From positions 62,001 through 126,000 of the forward strand of contig JAFXKI010000011.1 in the NCBI GenBank assembly GCA_017531845.1: DNA of 64,000 nt, in the 5' to 3' direction. Shown piece by piece: positions 45,380-53,994 of the stretch. This DNA comes from Opitutales bacterium. GTDB taxonomy: Bacteria > Verrucomicrobiota > Verrucomicrobiia > Opitutales > UBA953. The translations under genes and the position numbers were made by a program. Numbering within the stretch: position 1 is the first letter of the stretch; each line of letters begins with the position of its first letter. Under the pieces are notes generated by a model. It searched no databases. It was given only the letters and a program-made list of their open reading frames with translations, and was not told the DNA's origin.

Positions 45380-46627
45380 TTAAACTTTCTTGAAAACAAG
45401 AGCCGCGTTATGCCCGCCGAAACCGAGATTGTCACTTATCCCGACATTGATTTCCGCCTTTCGGGCTTCATTCGGAACGATGTCCAAATCGCAATCCGGA
45501 TCCGGCGTACGGTAGTTAATCGTCGGGGGAATAATCCCGTTGGCGATTGCCAAAACGGTAGCGGCAGCTTCAACTCCGCCGGCGGCGCCGAGCAGGTGCC
45601 CGGTCATCGACTTTGTCGAGCTGACGGCGAGTTCCTTTGCATGCTCACCGAATACGCGCTTAATCGCCGCCGTTTCAAACTTATCGTTGTAGGGCGTGGA
45701 AGTTCCGTGCGCATTGATGTAGTCCACATCTTCCGGCTTAATTCCGGCATCGTCAATTGCCTGCTTAAAGCAAATGGCAAGACCTTCACCCTCCGGATCC
45801 GGAGAGGTGATGTGATAGGCGTCGCAAGACGCGCCGTAACCGGCGAACTCCGCATAAATGCGGGCACCGCGTGCTACGGCGTGCTCATAAGTTTCAAGGA
45901 TGAGAATCCCCGCGCCTTCACCCATGATGAAGCCGTCGCGATCCGCGTCAAACGGACGGCAAGCCGTCATCGGATCGGGATTCGTGGACAAAGCTTTCAT
46001 GTTCCCGAACCCGGCGAAGCCGAGGCGGGTAATCGCAGCTTCCGCGCCGCCGGCAATCATGACATCGGCGTCCCCGTGGCGCATGTGGCGAAGAGCTTCG
46101 CCCAGGGCGTGAGAACCCGAAGCGCAGGCACTGACCGTGCTGTAGTTGACGGCTTTTGCCTTGCAAAGAATGCCGACCAATCCCGCCGCCATATTGGAAA
46201 TGAGGGCGGGAATCATGAACGGGGAAACGCGGCGCGCGCCCTTTTCAAAAAGGACTTGCGACTGCGTTTCAATCGTTTCCATACCTCCGATGCCGGAACC
46301 GATGATACATCCGATACGGCTCGGCTCAACGTCTCCGACTTTCAGCCCGGCGTCTTCCATCGCCTTCATCGCCGCGACAACGGCGTAGCGGGCGTAAAGG
46401 TCATTACGCTTGGCTTCTTTCGGGTCCATGTAACCGTCGATGGAAAAGTCTTTAACTTCTCCCGCGACTTTGCACGTATAATCCGTCACGTCGAAACGCG
46501 TCACGTTCCCGATACCGCATTTTCCGGCGACGAGAGCATCCCAAAAGGTCTGCTTATCGTTCCCGAGCGGGGAAATGACGCCAATCCCGGTGACGACGAC
46601 TCTCGGTGTCTTCGATTCGTTTTGCAC
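45380..46627 (-). CDS. fabF: 3-oxoacyl-[ACP] synthase II
   Basis: 415 residues. [20 protein letters not shown] start, catalytic Cys in [20 protein letters not shown], first catalytic His in [16 protein letters not shown], second in [15 protein letters not shown], and [14 protein letters not shown] end, all KAS II landmarks. Elongates acyl-ACP with malonyl-ACP. Third gene after fabG and acpP, 54 nt after acpP. Confidence 0.97.
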   Translation of the reverse strand: MQNESKTPRVVVTGIGVISPLGNDKQTFWDALVAGKCGIGNVTRFDVTDYTCKVAGEVKDFSIDGYMDPKEAKRNDLYARYAVVAAMKAMEDAGLKVGDVEPSRIGCIIGSGIGGMETIETQSQVLFEKGARRVSPFMIPALISNMAAGLVGILCKAKAVNYSTVSACASGSHALGEALRHMRHGDADVMIAGGAEAAITRLGFAGFGNMKALSTNPDPMTACRPFDADRDGFIMGEGAGILILETYEHAVARGARIYAEFAGYGASCDAYHITSPDPEGEGLAICFKQAIDDAGIKPEDVDYINAHGTSTPYNDKFETAAIKRVFGEHAKELAVSSTKSMTGHLLGAAGGVEAAATVLAIANGIIPPTINYRTPDPDCDLDIVPNEARKAEINVGISDNLGFGGHNAALVFKKV

Positions 46628-46681
46628 TTGGAACTGGAGGTTGGTGTTAAATAAACGCGGACGAAGAGCGTGCGCTACGAA

Positions 46682-46942
46682 TTAGTTCGCAGCCTTTTTC
46701 TCTTCGATATACTTGACGACGTCGCCGACTGTTTTGAGCTTTTCGGAGTCGGATTCCGGGATTTCGCCCTTGATGTCGTCTTTGAAAGCTTCTTCGAAAG
46801 CCATAACGAGCTCAACCGTGTCGAGCGAGTCCGCCCCGAGGTCGCCCATGAAAGAGGCTTCCGGCGTGAGTTGGTCTTCCGTAACGCCGAGCTGTTCGAC
46901 GATGATTGCCTTGACGCGTTGTTCGATTGTTTGATCTGCCAT
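46682..46942 (-). CDS. acpP: acyl carrier protein
   Basis: 86 residues, acidic. The phosphopantetheine Ser is in the motif [18 protein letters not shown] near residue 37. Slightly longer than the usual 78 residues because of a KAAN-ending tail. It accepts the prosthetic group from AcpS (14447-14887) and carries acyl chains for FabF, FabG, PlsX and the thioesterase. 104 nt separate it from fabG. Confidence 0.97.
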   Translation of the reverse strand: MADQTIEQRVKAIIVEQLGVTEDQLTPEASFMGDLGADSLDTVELVMAFEEAFKDDIKGEIPESDSEKLKTVGDVVKYIEEKKAAN

Positions 46943-47046
46943 AATAATTTGGATATTGGTTGTTAGAAAAAATAGGGTTTGTAATAACTAAAAGAACGAA
47001 GTAATCCGAGGAGGAGAAAGCCCCCGCAGACGTCGCAGGGATTGTC

Positions 47047-47793
47047 TTACATTGCCATTCCGCCGTCAACCGAAAAAACCTGTCCGGTAATGTAGCCGGC
47101 GTTTTCGGAGCAGAGGAAATCCACGGTGGAGGCGATATCCTCGGGAGCGCCGAAGCGCGCCAACGGGATTACGCTTTTGATTTTTTGTTGAACTTCTTCG
47201 GGAAGCACCGCCGTCATATCCGTCGTGATAAATCCGGGGGCGACGGCGTTCACGGTAATATTGCGTGTGGAAAATTCCTTCGCGAGCGATTTTGTTAACC
47301 CGATCATTCCCGCCTTTGCGGATGCGTAATTCGCCTGTCCGGCATTGCCCTGAACACCGACGACGGAGGAAATATTCACGATGCGCCCCCAGCGTTTTTT
47401 AGTCATCGGGCGCATCAAGCCCTTAATCCAGAAAAACGCACTGGAAAGGTTGGTCGAAATCACGTCGGACCAATCATCTTCGCTCATGCGCATCATTAAT
47501 CCGTCTTTCGTGATTCCGGCGTTATTGACGAGAATATCGACGCAACCGTATTCCTTCAAGATTTCCTCACACGCCGCAGCGACCGCCGCACCGTCGGAAA
47601 CATCCACCGCTTTAGCGACCGCTTTTCCGCCGGCGGCAAGAATGGCATCGGCGACACCGCCGCAAGATGCCGGATTTTTAGAAACACAGATAACGGTGTG
47701 CCCGTCCGCCGCCAACTGTTCGGCAATCGCCTTGCCGATTCCTCTTCCCGCTCCCGTAACGAGAGCAACACGGGGTGTATGTGTGAGTTGCAT
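47047..47793 (-). CDS. fabG: 3-oxoacyl-[ACP] reductase
   Basis: 248 residues, short-chain dehydrogenase. VALVTGAGRGIGKAIAEQLA is the cofactor loop, NNAGITKDGLMMRMSEDDW and the active-site YASAKAGMIGLTKSLA (Tyr-Lys) follow, ending QVFSVDGGMAM. It reduces 3-oxoacyl-ACP with NADPH. First gene of the fabG-acpP-fabF operon. Confidence 0.95.
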   Translation of the reverse strand: MQLTHTPRVALVTGAGRGIGKAIAEQLAADGHTVICVSKNPASCGGVADAILAAGGKAVAKAVDVSDGAAVAAACEEILKEYGCVDILVNNAGITKDGLMMRMSEDDWSDVISTNLSSAFFWIKGLMRPMTKKRWGRIVNISSVVGVQGNAGQANYASAKAGMIGLTKSLAKEFSTRNITVNAVAPGFITTDMTAVLPEEVQQKIKSVIPLARFGAPEDIASTVDFLCSENAGYITGQVFSVDGGMAM

Positions 47794-47868
47794 AAGATTT
47801 TAAAACGTGGGTTAGGTTCTTGCTTAGTTTCCTTGATTTTATGCCACTTCGCAAGCAAAAGCTTACGT

Positions 47869-49398
47869 TTAAAGACTTTGCGGGCTTTCGTCGGATGCGT
47901 GCATGCGCATTTTCAAAGATTCAAGGAGGCGGGAACGCAATTCCGTTTTAGAACATTCTCCGAGTTCCGCCGCCGCGATAAGCCAACGCCGGCAATATTC
48001 CGCATCAAATGCGATACTTGCCGCTTCCGCTTCAAGCGTTCCCGTGCGCACGGCGTTCGCCAACGCCGCCATACCCCGCCGCTCGGCGGCAACTGCCGAC
48101 ATATTCCAAGCGCACACGGCGGACCAACGTTCGCGATCCGCGTATAATTCCGCCGCAAACGCCGCCAAGGCTTCCGGCGTTTCGCACGTTCCCGCAAAAC
48201 CGTCGCCGCCCAAAAGCTCCGCAAGCGCATTTCTTGCCGCACCTACTGCAAACATTGCCTTCTCGACTTTTTCGAATGCTTTTTCCACCGGTCCTGCTTC
48301 CGCAAATGCCGGATCCTTTCCGGAAAGCCATCGGGAAAGCACGGCAAGCCACGCCTCCTGCTTCTCGGGAACGCACGAAAGTGCCTGAGAAACGGCGGCA
48401 ACCGCCTTTCTCGCTTTTTCCAAAGCCGCAACCTTTTCCGGCGCGCCGCAAGGCTCCATTCCCGGGAGAAGCGACGGATACGTTTTTGTCAAACCGAGAT
48501 ACTTTTCCGCAAATTCTTTTTTACAGACCCGAATCGCAATCAGATTCCCCAAATCCACACGCGGATCCGACGGAGACTTCGATTTTTCACCGGCGAGTTT
48601 TCTCAAAGACGCAACCACCTTTCGCCGCTTAAGCCAGCGCGGGAACGCCCGCGAAAACGCCGCCTCGTTCCACCATTTCAACCAAAGATCAAGCTCCGGT
48701 TCTTTCCAGGCATCTTCCGGATACGCCAAGGAAAGCAAAGACTTATGCCGTGCGCAATTTTCCGCCAAAGCCGCCGCGTCACGCAAACGGGAAAGCTCAT
48801 CCTCCGCCTTCGCGCCGAACACCAATTCCGCATTCTCCCCGCGCACAGCCAAAAGCGCGCCCGTCAAATTCTGCAAATCCCGAATCGCCGACAACGTACC
48901 GCCCGGCGGAATCAATCCGGAAACGCACGCAAACTCGGCGGAAACCTCCGACAACGCGCACGCCGCCTCACGCAAATTCTCCGCCGCCGTCTCCGTTTCC
49001 TTCTGCCACGCAGGTTTCCATTTCAAAACGCGAATCTCGCCCGAGGCCCGTTCCAAGCACCCGCCCGTCTGGGGAAAGCGCACGCCCAATTCTTCCGCAG
49101 TCTTTTGTTTGCGTTCCCGAATATTAACGGAGTCCGCAAGCGGATTTTCCCAAACCAACTCCGGAGACAACACCTCTTTACCACGTTCCGCTACCGCTAA
49201 AGCCTCTTCAAACGAAAGCCCGTTTTTATGCTTTTGCCGCAAAAGCCCAAGTGTTTCCTCCGGCAACTCTTCCGACGAAATTTCCTCCGCAGAAACAGTC
49301 GAGACAGGAACACAATCCTCACCCGATTCCGCAGGCGTGTTTTCCGTTGTTTCCACCGTTAAAGGCAAATTTTCTTCATCCGTCTCAGAGTGCGACAT
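47869..49398 (-). CDS. hypothetical protein, 509 residues
   Basis: I do not recognise this protein. The N-terminal ~50 residues are acidic and Ser/Thr/Glu-rich (likely disordered). The rest is helical and Ala/Glu/Leu-rich with a Trp-rich segment WLKWWNEAAFSRAFPRWLKR (~250) and no signal peptide, membrane helix, P-loop or catalytic motif. The Trp/Arg segment is weakly like an internal region of DUF4011-type SF1 helicases, which I cannot confirm. It sits between the fatty-acid operon and holB, and starts 110 nt after holB ends. Confidence 0.7.
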   Translation of the reverse strand: MSHSETDEENLPLTVETTENTPAESGEDCVPVSTVSAEEISSEELPEETLGLLRQKHKNGLSFEEALAVAERGKEVLSPELVWENPLADSVNIRERKQKTAEELGVRFPQTGGCLERASGEIRVLKWKPAWQKETETAAENLREAACALSEVSAEFACVSGLIPPGGTLSAIRDLQNLTGALLAVRGENAELVFGAKAEDELSRLRDAAALAENCARHKSLLSLAYPEDAWKEPELDLWLKWWNEAAFSRAFPRWLKRRKVVASLRKLAGEKSKSPSDPRVDLGNLIAIRVCKKEFAEKYLGLTKTYPSLLPGMEPCGAPEKVAALEKARKAVAAVSQALSCVPEKQEAWLAVLSRWLSGKDPAFAEAGPVEKAFEKVEKAMFAVGAARNALAELLGGDGFAGTCETPEALAAFAAELYADRERWSAVCAWNMSAVAAERRGMAALANAVRTGTLEAEAASIAFDAEYCRRWLIAAAELGECSKTELRSRLLESLKMRMHASDESPQSL

Positions 49399-49508
49399 GG
49401 CGCGGAATTTTCCACGTTCCCGCCCTTTCTTGCAATGATGAAAAAGCTTTCGTTAAAGTGCCCTATAGAAATTCGTAAAAAAAGCTACCGGCGACCAGAC
49501 CCTCAAAC

Positions 49509-50423
49509 TCACTTCCGCTTGGTCCAAATGCGCAGGCAATTCAAGAGAAATGCCTCCAACGCGACGGAAACTTGCGCATTGAGCTCAAGCAAACCGGAAA
49601 AATGTTCGAGCAATTCGCAGGATTTTGCCGTCTCGGGAACGTAAACTTTTCCGCTCGCGGGATCGCAGGCAAAGCTCAAGAGAGCGTCTTCAATTCCGGC
49701 AAGCAGGCGGCGGCGCATTCCGCGCGACATGCCCTCGCGCATCGCATCGCGCTGATCCGCGGTTGCCGTTTCAGGCACCTGAAGCTTTTCCCAAGCTTCT
49801 TCGGTCAGGGCATCAAGAATGGTTTCAAAACGCGTTACCAAGCCGTAAATCGAAAAAATCCCCGTGCCGATATCCCGTAGCATTTTCCCTTCGCGCAAGG
49901 CGCAAATCCACCGGGAAAAATCTTCCAGCCACGCAGACCAACGCGCGTCCGCAAAATTCGACGTGCCGTGAATCCGGAAATGCAGGCAACGGGAACGGAT
50001 CGTCGGCAAAACCTGATTAATTGCGCCGGAAAGCAGAAAAATCGTCGTACCCGTCGGAGGCTCTTCCAAAGTTTTCAAAAACGCGTTTGCCGCATCGCGC
50101 CCCATGCGCTCGGGCTCGTAGACGCAGGCGATTTTCCGCTCCCCGATAAGCGGCGACTGCTGGATCTTCCGCACCAGTTGAAGCGTATTTTCAATGCTGA
50201 TACGTCGCATTTTATTTTCGGGGCGTATGTAATGAAAATCCGGATGCGAAACAGCGTTCCCGCCGAGAATTTTTTTAGAAAGCGCAAACATCGCCGACTC
50301 CAAATTTTCGGCAGATTCTCCGGAAAAAAGAAGCGCATGCGGCAAGCGCCCTTCCGCCTCCGCCGCCAGCAGAGTTTGAATTGTGCGCGAAGCGGCAAGA
50401 TTCTCAGGCAAATCGGCGCTCAT
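49509..50423 (-). CDS. holB: DNA polymerase III delta' subunit
   Basis: 304 residues from the ATG at 50423. A longer frame from 50684 overlaps tmk. TIQTLLAAEAEGRLPHALLF start, MGRDAANAFLKTLEEPPTGT and FLLSGAINQVLPTIRSRCLH are HolB/clamp-loader motifs (the SRC box). The ATP loop is degenerate, as is usual for delta'. Start overlaps the end of tmk by 20 nt, the common tmk-holB pairing. Confidence 0.88.
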   Translation of the reverse strand: MSADLPENLAASRTIQTLLAAEAEGRLPHALLFSGESAENLESAMFALSKKILGGNAVSHPDFHYIRPENKMRRISIENTLQLVRKIQQSPLIGERKIACVYEPERMGRDAANAFLKTLEEPPTGTTIFLLSGAINQVLPTIRSRCLHFRIHGTSNFADARWSAWLEDFSRWICALREGKMLRDIGTGIFSIYGLVTRFETILDALTEEAWEKLQVPETATADQRDAMREGMSRGMRRRLLAGIEDALLSFACDPASGKVYVPETAKSCELLEHFSGLLELNAQVSVALEAFLLNCLRIWTKRK

Positions 50424-51051
50424 ATTCGATGCAAATTTTTTCAAAAATTTCGTCAGGCGAAAGCGAGGCATCCGCCACCCAAAAGCGCTGAGGGTCTCGT
50501 TCGGCGAGTTGCAGATAAGCCGCGCGAACGCGTTCGTAAAACTCGCGCGGGAACGTTTCCATGCGGTCGGTTTTTCCCTCTGCGGATTCTCCGGCGCGGA
50601 AACGCGTGCGCGCGAAACCGATTTCCGGATCAAGATCAAGCAAAACGGTAAAATCCGGAACAAGCCCGCCCGTTGCAAATTCATTCATTGCGGCAATTTT
50701 TTCCATTCCCAAGCCGCGCCCCGCCCCCTGATAAGCAACGGAAGAATCCGTGAAGCGGTCGGCCACGATGCAAACGCCCGCCTCCAACGCCGGCAAAAGC
50801 TTTTCCCGCACAAGTTGCGCGCGCGCCGCAGAAAAAAGCAAGGCTTCCGCTTCCGCACTCATGCGATCGCCGTAATCGGCAAATTTCAGAATTTTCCGGA
50901 CGTCCTCGCCGAGTTCCGTCCCGCCGGGTTCTCGCACGAACTCGACGGCGTTCCCGCGCGCTTCAAGGAAAGCGCGAAAACGCGCAACCTGCGTCGATTT
51001 TCCTACGCCTTCCACGCCTTCGAAACTGATAAATTTCCCGCGCAAAGCCAT
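50404..51051 (-). CDS. tmk: thymidylate kinase
   Basis: 215 residues from the ATG at 51051; the ATG at 51102 adds 17 residues before the domain. KFISFEGVEGVGKSTQVARF (P-loop), EFVREPGGTELGEDVRKIL, VADRFTDSSVAYQGAGRGLG and DLDPEIGFARTRFR are TMPK motifs. It phosphorylates dTMP to dTDP. It follows the GT9 gene by 19 nt and overlaps holB. Confidence 0.96.
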   Translation of the reverse strand: MALRGKFISFEGVEGVGKSTQVARFRAFLEARGNAVEFVREPGGTELGEDVRKILKFADYGDRMSAEAEALLFSAARAQLVREKLLPALEAGVCIVADRFTDSSVAYQGAGRGLGMEKIAAMNEFATGGLVPDFTVLLDLDPEIGFARTRFRAGESAEGKTDRMETFPREFYERVRAAYLQLAERDPQRFWVADASLSPDEIFEKICIEYERRFA

Positions 51052-51070
51052 TACTTTTTTTGATTTTTGA

Positions 51071-52045
51071 TTAAATACCGAACGAAGTTTGCAGTTTTTC
51101 AAAAACCGCCTCCGCAGGCAACTTGGAAAGATCTCCGCCGGGAGCGCAAATCACTTGATTCTTCGGGGAAGACGGCGGGAACGGCCCGTAAAGCTCCGGC
51201 GAAGTCGGACCAAACACGCCAAGCACGGGAACGCCCATCGCCGCCGCAATGTGCATCGGTCCGCTGTCGTTCGTCACACAGAATTTTGCGCGCGAGATTA
51301 ATGCCAGCACGTCAATCAGGGAAGTTTTTCCCATCAGAGAATAAAAATCCGTATAAACGGCGTCCCAAGAAGCGTCGGGAGCGAGGTCTCCGCCGCCGAC
51401 CCAAATAACAGGCGTGCCTTGAGACTTTGCCAACAGCAACGAGGTCAGCTCCTTGAAGCCCTTCCACTCCTTTTCCGCGCGGCGGGAATCCGGAAAAAGC
51501 AAAACCGGAGCCGCAATTTCCCCTCCGTCCGGAGCGAGGATTTCACGAATTTTCGGAGAAAGCTGTGCTCGGGAGAATTCCACGTTCCCGCAAACTTCCG
51601 GCTCCAAGCCGAGCGGTTTTAAAAACTGCAAAAGAATATCGATGGCGTGTGCTTTTTTAAAACCTTTCGCCGGGGCGGGAGCGAGCTCCCGAAATGCAAA
51701 TCGTGAAAATTCCCGCCCATCGCCGCGACCGATTTTCCGGGGCGCACGAGCACAAAGAGCCCAAAACGCCGAGCGAGCCAGCCCCTGCAAGTCCAACACC
51801 AAATCAAAGCGTTCCCGCCGGAGCTGCCTGCCCACGCGAAAAATCTCTTTCACGCCTCCGCTGCGATTGTAGGTAATAACGCGGTCCACCGTCGGACAAA
51901 CTTCCAAAACCGGCGCAAAAATATCGCGCACAAGCCAAGTTACACGCACCGCGTTCCCGCGCCGGCGCCGCAGAGTTTCCACCACAACAAGCGCGTGGAT
52001 AATGTCGCCGAGTGAAGAGGGTTTAATAACGAGAATTTCTTCCAT
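51071..52045 (-). CDS. glycosyltransferase family 9 (heptosyltransferase-like)
   Basis: 324 residues, GT-B fold. ILVIKPSSLGDIIHALVVVE start, DLVLDLQGLARSAFWALCA, PVLLFPDSRRAEKEWKGFKE and FCVTNDSGPMHIAAAMGVPV (donor-binding) with GVFGPTSPELYGPF match GT9/WaaC-F type enzymes of LPS core synthesis. Acceptor not readable. It leads the tmk-holB operon. Confidence 0.9.
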   Translation of the reverse strand: MEEILVIKPSSLGDIIHALVVVETLRRRRGNAVRVTWLVRDIFAPVLEVCPTVDRVITYNRSGGVKEIFRVGRQLRRERFDLVLDLQGLARSAFWALCARAPRKIGRGDGREFSRFAFRELAPAPAKGFKKAHAIDILLQFLKPLGLEPEVCGNVEFSRAQLSPKIREILAPDGGEIAAPVLLFPDSRRAEKEWKGFKELTSLLLAKSQGTPVIWVGGGDLAPDASWDAVYTDFYSLMGKTSLIDVLALISRAKFCVTNDSGPMHIAAAMGVPVLGVFGPTSPELYGPFPPSSPKNQVICAPGGDLSKLPAEAVFEKLQTSFGI

Positions 52046-52075
52046 CGCGGAACATTTTACTTCTGCGGAATTTTA

Positions 52076-52300
52076 TCCGCAACAAAAACCACGGATTTTC
52101 ACAGACAAACACAGATTCTTAAAGGTGTACTTTCTCGCGCGCGAAGAAAAAAAATTCGAAAATTCTCGCGCAAAGCCGCTAAAACTCGAAGATTTTTTAA
52201 GATTGGGTTGGTTTGTTTTGCTTAAAACAAAGGGCTTTGCGGTTTTTGCGTCTTTGCGCAAGGAGGAAAGTTTTTATTTTCTCGCGCGAAATTCACAAAA
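52076..52300. repeat. interspersed repeats in the gap after superoxide dismutase
   Basis: CCACGGATTTTCACAGACAA, TTTTTGCGTCTTTGCGCAAG and TTCTCGCGCGAAATTCAC belong to the same families as at 43023-43215. No gene in the 316-nt gap 52046-52361. Confidence 0.5.
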
Positions 52301-52331
52301 AAAGCGTTCCCGCAGATTTCTCTGCAGGAAC
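52298..52331 (-). terminator. terminator with one intact and one degenerate CGTTCCCG arm
   Basis: CGTTCCCGCAGA (52305-52316) and TCTGCAGGAACG (52320-52331) pair with one mismatch. The right arm reads CAGGAACG instead of CGGGAACG. Seven A on the left make a U-tract after the superoxide dismutase gene. Confidence 0.75.
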
Positions 52332-52361
52332 GTCATGCGTTTATTTTTAGAAATTTCAGGG

Positions 52362-53066
52362 TTAAATCATGCAGCTTTTTCCGGAACATCCGCAGGAACC
52401 GCCCTCCGCCTTCGCACGGCGATGCTCAAGCGCTTTTTGGTAAACCTTTTCCGCTTGTTCCCAATCCACAATATTCCAATACGATTTAACGTATTCCGCC
52501 TTGCGGTTCTGATACTGCAGATAGTAGGAATGCTCCCAAAGGTCGAGCGCGAGAATCGGGCGGCCGCGTTCAATTCCGGGAACGACGCTTTCCGGCATGA
52601 GCGGATTGTCCTGATTCGGCGTAGAACAAACGGCGAGAGAACCGTCTTTTTTCAAAATAAGCCACGCCCAGCCCGCGCCGAAATGCGACATCGCTTTCGC
52701 TTCAAACTGTTCGCGGAAAGCATCAAACGAGCCGAAATCTTTTTCTATCGCCTTTGCGAGCTCGCCGACCGGCGCGCCCTGCCCGTTCGGCGTAAGGCTT
52801 TTCCAGAAAAACGCGTGGTTGACGTGCCCGCCGCCATTGTTACGCACCGCCGTACGAATCGCTTCGGGAACGTGGTGCAAGTGGTGAATCAAGCGTGCCG
52901 GACACTCCGGTGCTTCAAACTCCGGTGCTTTTTCCAGCGCGGCATTCAGGTTCGCAACATACGCCGCGTGGTGCTTGCCGTAGTGAAATTCGAGCGTGCA
53001 CTTTTGCATGTTCGGTTCGAGCGCATCCAAGGCGTAGTTCAGGGGCTTTTGTTCGTATTTTTTCAT
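52362..53066 (-). CDS. sod: superoxide dismutase (Fe/Mn type) with Cys-rich C-terminus
   Basis: 234 residues. KKYEQKPLNYALDALEPNMQ start, CTLEFHYGKHHAAYVANLNA (metal His), GGGHVNHAFFWKSLTP (metal His), SHFGAGWAWLILKKDG and DLWEHSYYLQYQNRKAEYV (metal Asp and His) complete the site. The last ten residues, SCGCSGKSCM, hold three Cys absent in ordinary Fe/Mn dismutases and may bind metal (inference). The upstream divergent gap carries two PerR-like boxes. Confidence 0.94.
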   Translation of the reverse strand: MKKYEQKPLNYALDALEPNMQKCTLEFHYGKHHAAYVANLNAALEKAPEFEAPECPARLIHHLHHVPEAIRTAVRNNGGGHVNHAFFWKSLTPNGQGAPVGELAKAIEKDFGSFDAFREQFEAKAMSHFGAGWAWLILKKDGSLAVCSTPNQDNPLMPESVVPGIERGRPILALDLWEHSYYLQYQNRKAEYVKSYWNIVDWEQAEKVYQKALEHRRAKAEGGSCGCSGKSCMI

Positions 53067-53126
53067 AACTTTATTTCTTTCTGTTTAGTTTAAGCGTTTC
53101 GTAATCGTTTTTTGTTTAAAAATGCA

Positions 53127-53148
53127 CGGGAACGTAAAAGCGTTCCCG
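53127..53148. other. inverted motif pair in the sod leader
   Basis: CGGGAACG (53127-53134) and CGTTCCCG (53141-53148) face each other with a 6-nt loop, within the sod upstream region. The arm order is the reverse of that in the terminators. Confidence 0.5.
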
Positions 53149-53194
53149 CCGATGACGCTTTATTTTCAACAAAATTTAAGACTTTGCAAGAAAA

Positions 53195-53209
53195 TTGTAA
53201 TAATTACAA
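53195..53209. promoter_or_regulatory. 7-1-7 PerR-like box, proximal to sod
   Basis: TTGTAAT-A-ATTACAA, perfect 7-1-7 palindrome, 128 nt before the sod start and 95 nt before the peroxiredoxin start. Confidence 0.65.
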
Positions 53210-53228
53210 ATTTATCATTGACATTATT

Positions 53229-53243
53229 TTGTAGTTATTACAA
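53229..53243. promoter_or_regulatory. 7-1-7 PerR-like box, proximal to peroxiredoxin
   Basis: TTGTAGT-T-ATTACAA, one mismatch, 60 nt before the peroxiredoxin start. TTGACA at 53218-53223 between the boxes is a plausible -35. Confidence 0.6.
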
Positions 53244-53303
53244 ATTTCAAACATCTTAAATTTCATTACAACCAGCAAAAATAAATAGAAAGTCATAAAA
53301 ATC

Positions 53304-53867
53304 ATGTCATTGATTAACAAAGAAATCGCGGACTTCACCGTCCAATCCTACCAGAACAACAAGTTCGTTCCCGTCTCCAAGAAAGACGTTCTCGGCAAAT
53401 GGAGCGTGTTTTTCTTCTATCCGGCAGACTTCACTTTCGTCTGCCCGACCGAGCTCGAAGACCTCGCGAACAAGTACGAAGAATTTAAGAAAATCGGCTG
53501 CGAAATTTACTCCGTCTCCTGCGACACGCACTTCGTCCACAAAGCGTGGCACGATGCTTCCAAAATCATCAAAAAAATCCAGTATCCGATGCTCGCGGAT
53601 CCGACCGCCGCGCTCGCCCGCGATTTTGACGTGATGATTGAAAGTGCCGGGCTCGCCGAACGCGGAACCTTCATCGTCAACCCGGAAGGCAAAATCGTTT
53701 CCTACGAAGTCGTTGCCGGCAATATCGGGCGCAATGCGGACGAACTTTTCCGCCGCGTGCAGGCGTTGCAATTCGTTGCCGAACACGGCGATGAAGTTTG
53801 CCCGGCGAAATGGCAACCCGGCGCCAAAACGCTGAAGCCGAGCCTCGACCTCGTCGGCGCTTTGTAA
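53304..53867 (+). CDS. ahpC: 2-Cys peroxiredoxin (AhpC type)
   Basis: 187 residues. FYPADFTFVCPTELEDLANK holds the peroxidatic Cys, DEVCPAKWQPGAKTL the resolving Cys, with a C-terminal YF-type segment replaced by SLDLVGAL. It reduces H2O2, organic hydroperoxides and peroxynitrite. The reductase is encoded 127 nt downstream. Two PerR-like boxes precede it. Confidence 0.95.
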   Translation: MSLINKEIADFTVQSYQNNKFVPVSKKDVLGKWSVFFFYPADFTFVCPTELEDLANKYEEFKKIGCEIYSVSCDTHFVHKAWHDASKIIKKIQYPMLADPTAALARDFDVMIESAGLAERGTFIVNPEGKIVSYEVVAGNIGRNADELFRRVQALQFVAEHGDEVCPAKWQPGAKTLKPSLDLVGAL

Positions 53868-53916
53868 TTAAATACCCGAACAAGAAGCGCCGAATTTCCG
53901 ATGCGCTTCTTTGTAA

Positions 53917-53966
53917 AACGCAAAGAACGCAAAGGACCGACAAAGTTCTTTGCGTTCTTCGCGTTA
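53917..53966. repeat. inverted repeat AACGCAAAGAACGCAAAG
   Basis: AACGCAAAGAACGCAAAG pairs with CTTTGCGTTCTTCGCGTT nearby. Same family as repeats at 39427-39445 and 35742-35780. Confidence 0.6.
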
Positions 53967-53994
53967 AAAAAAATAACACTTTCCTTTTCTAAAT

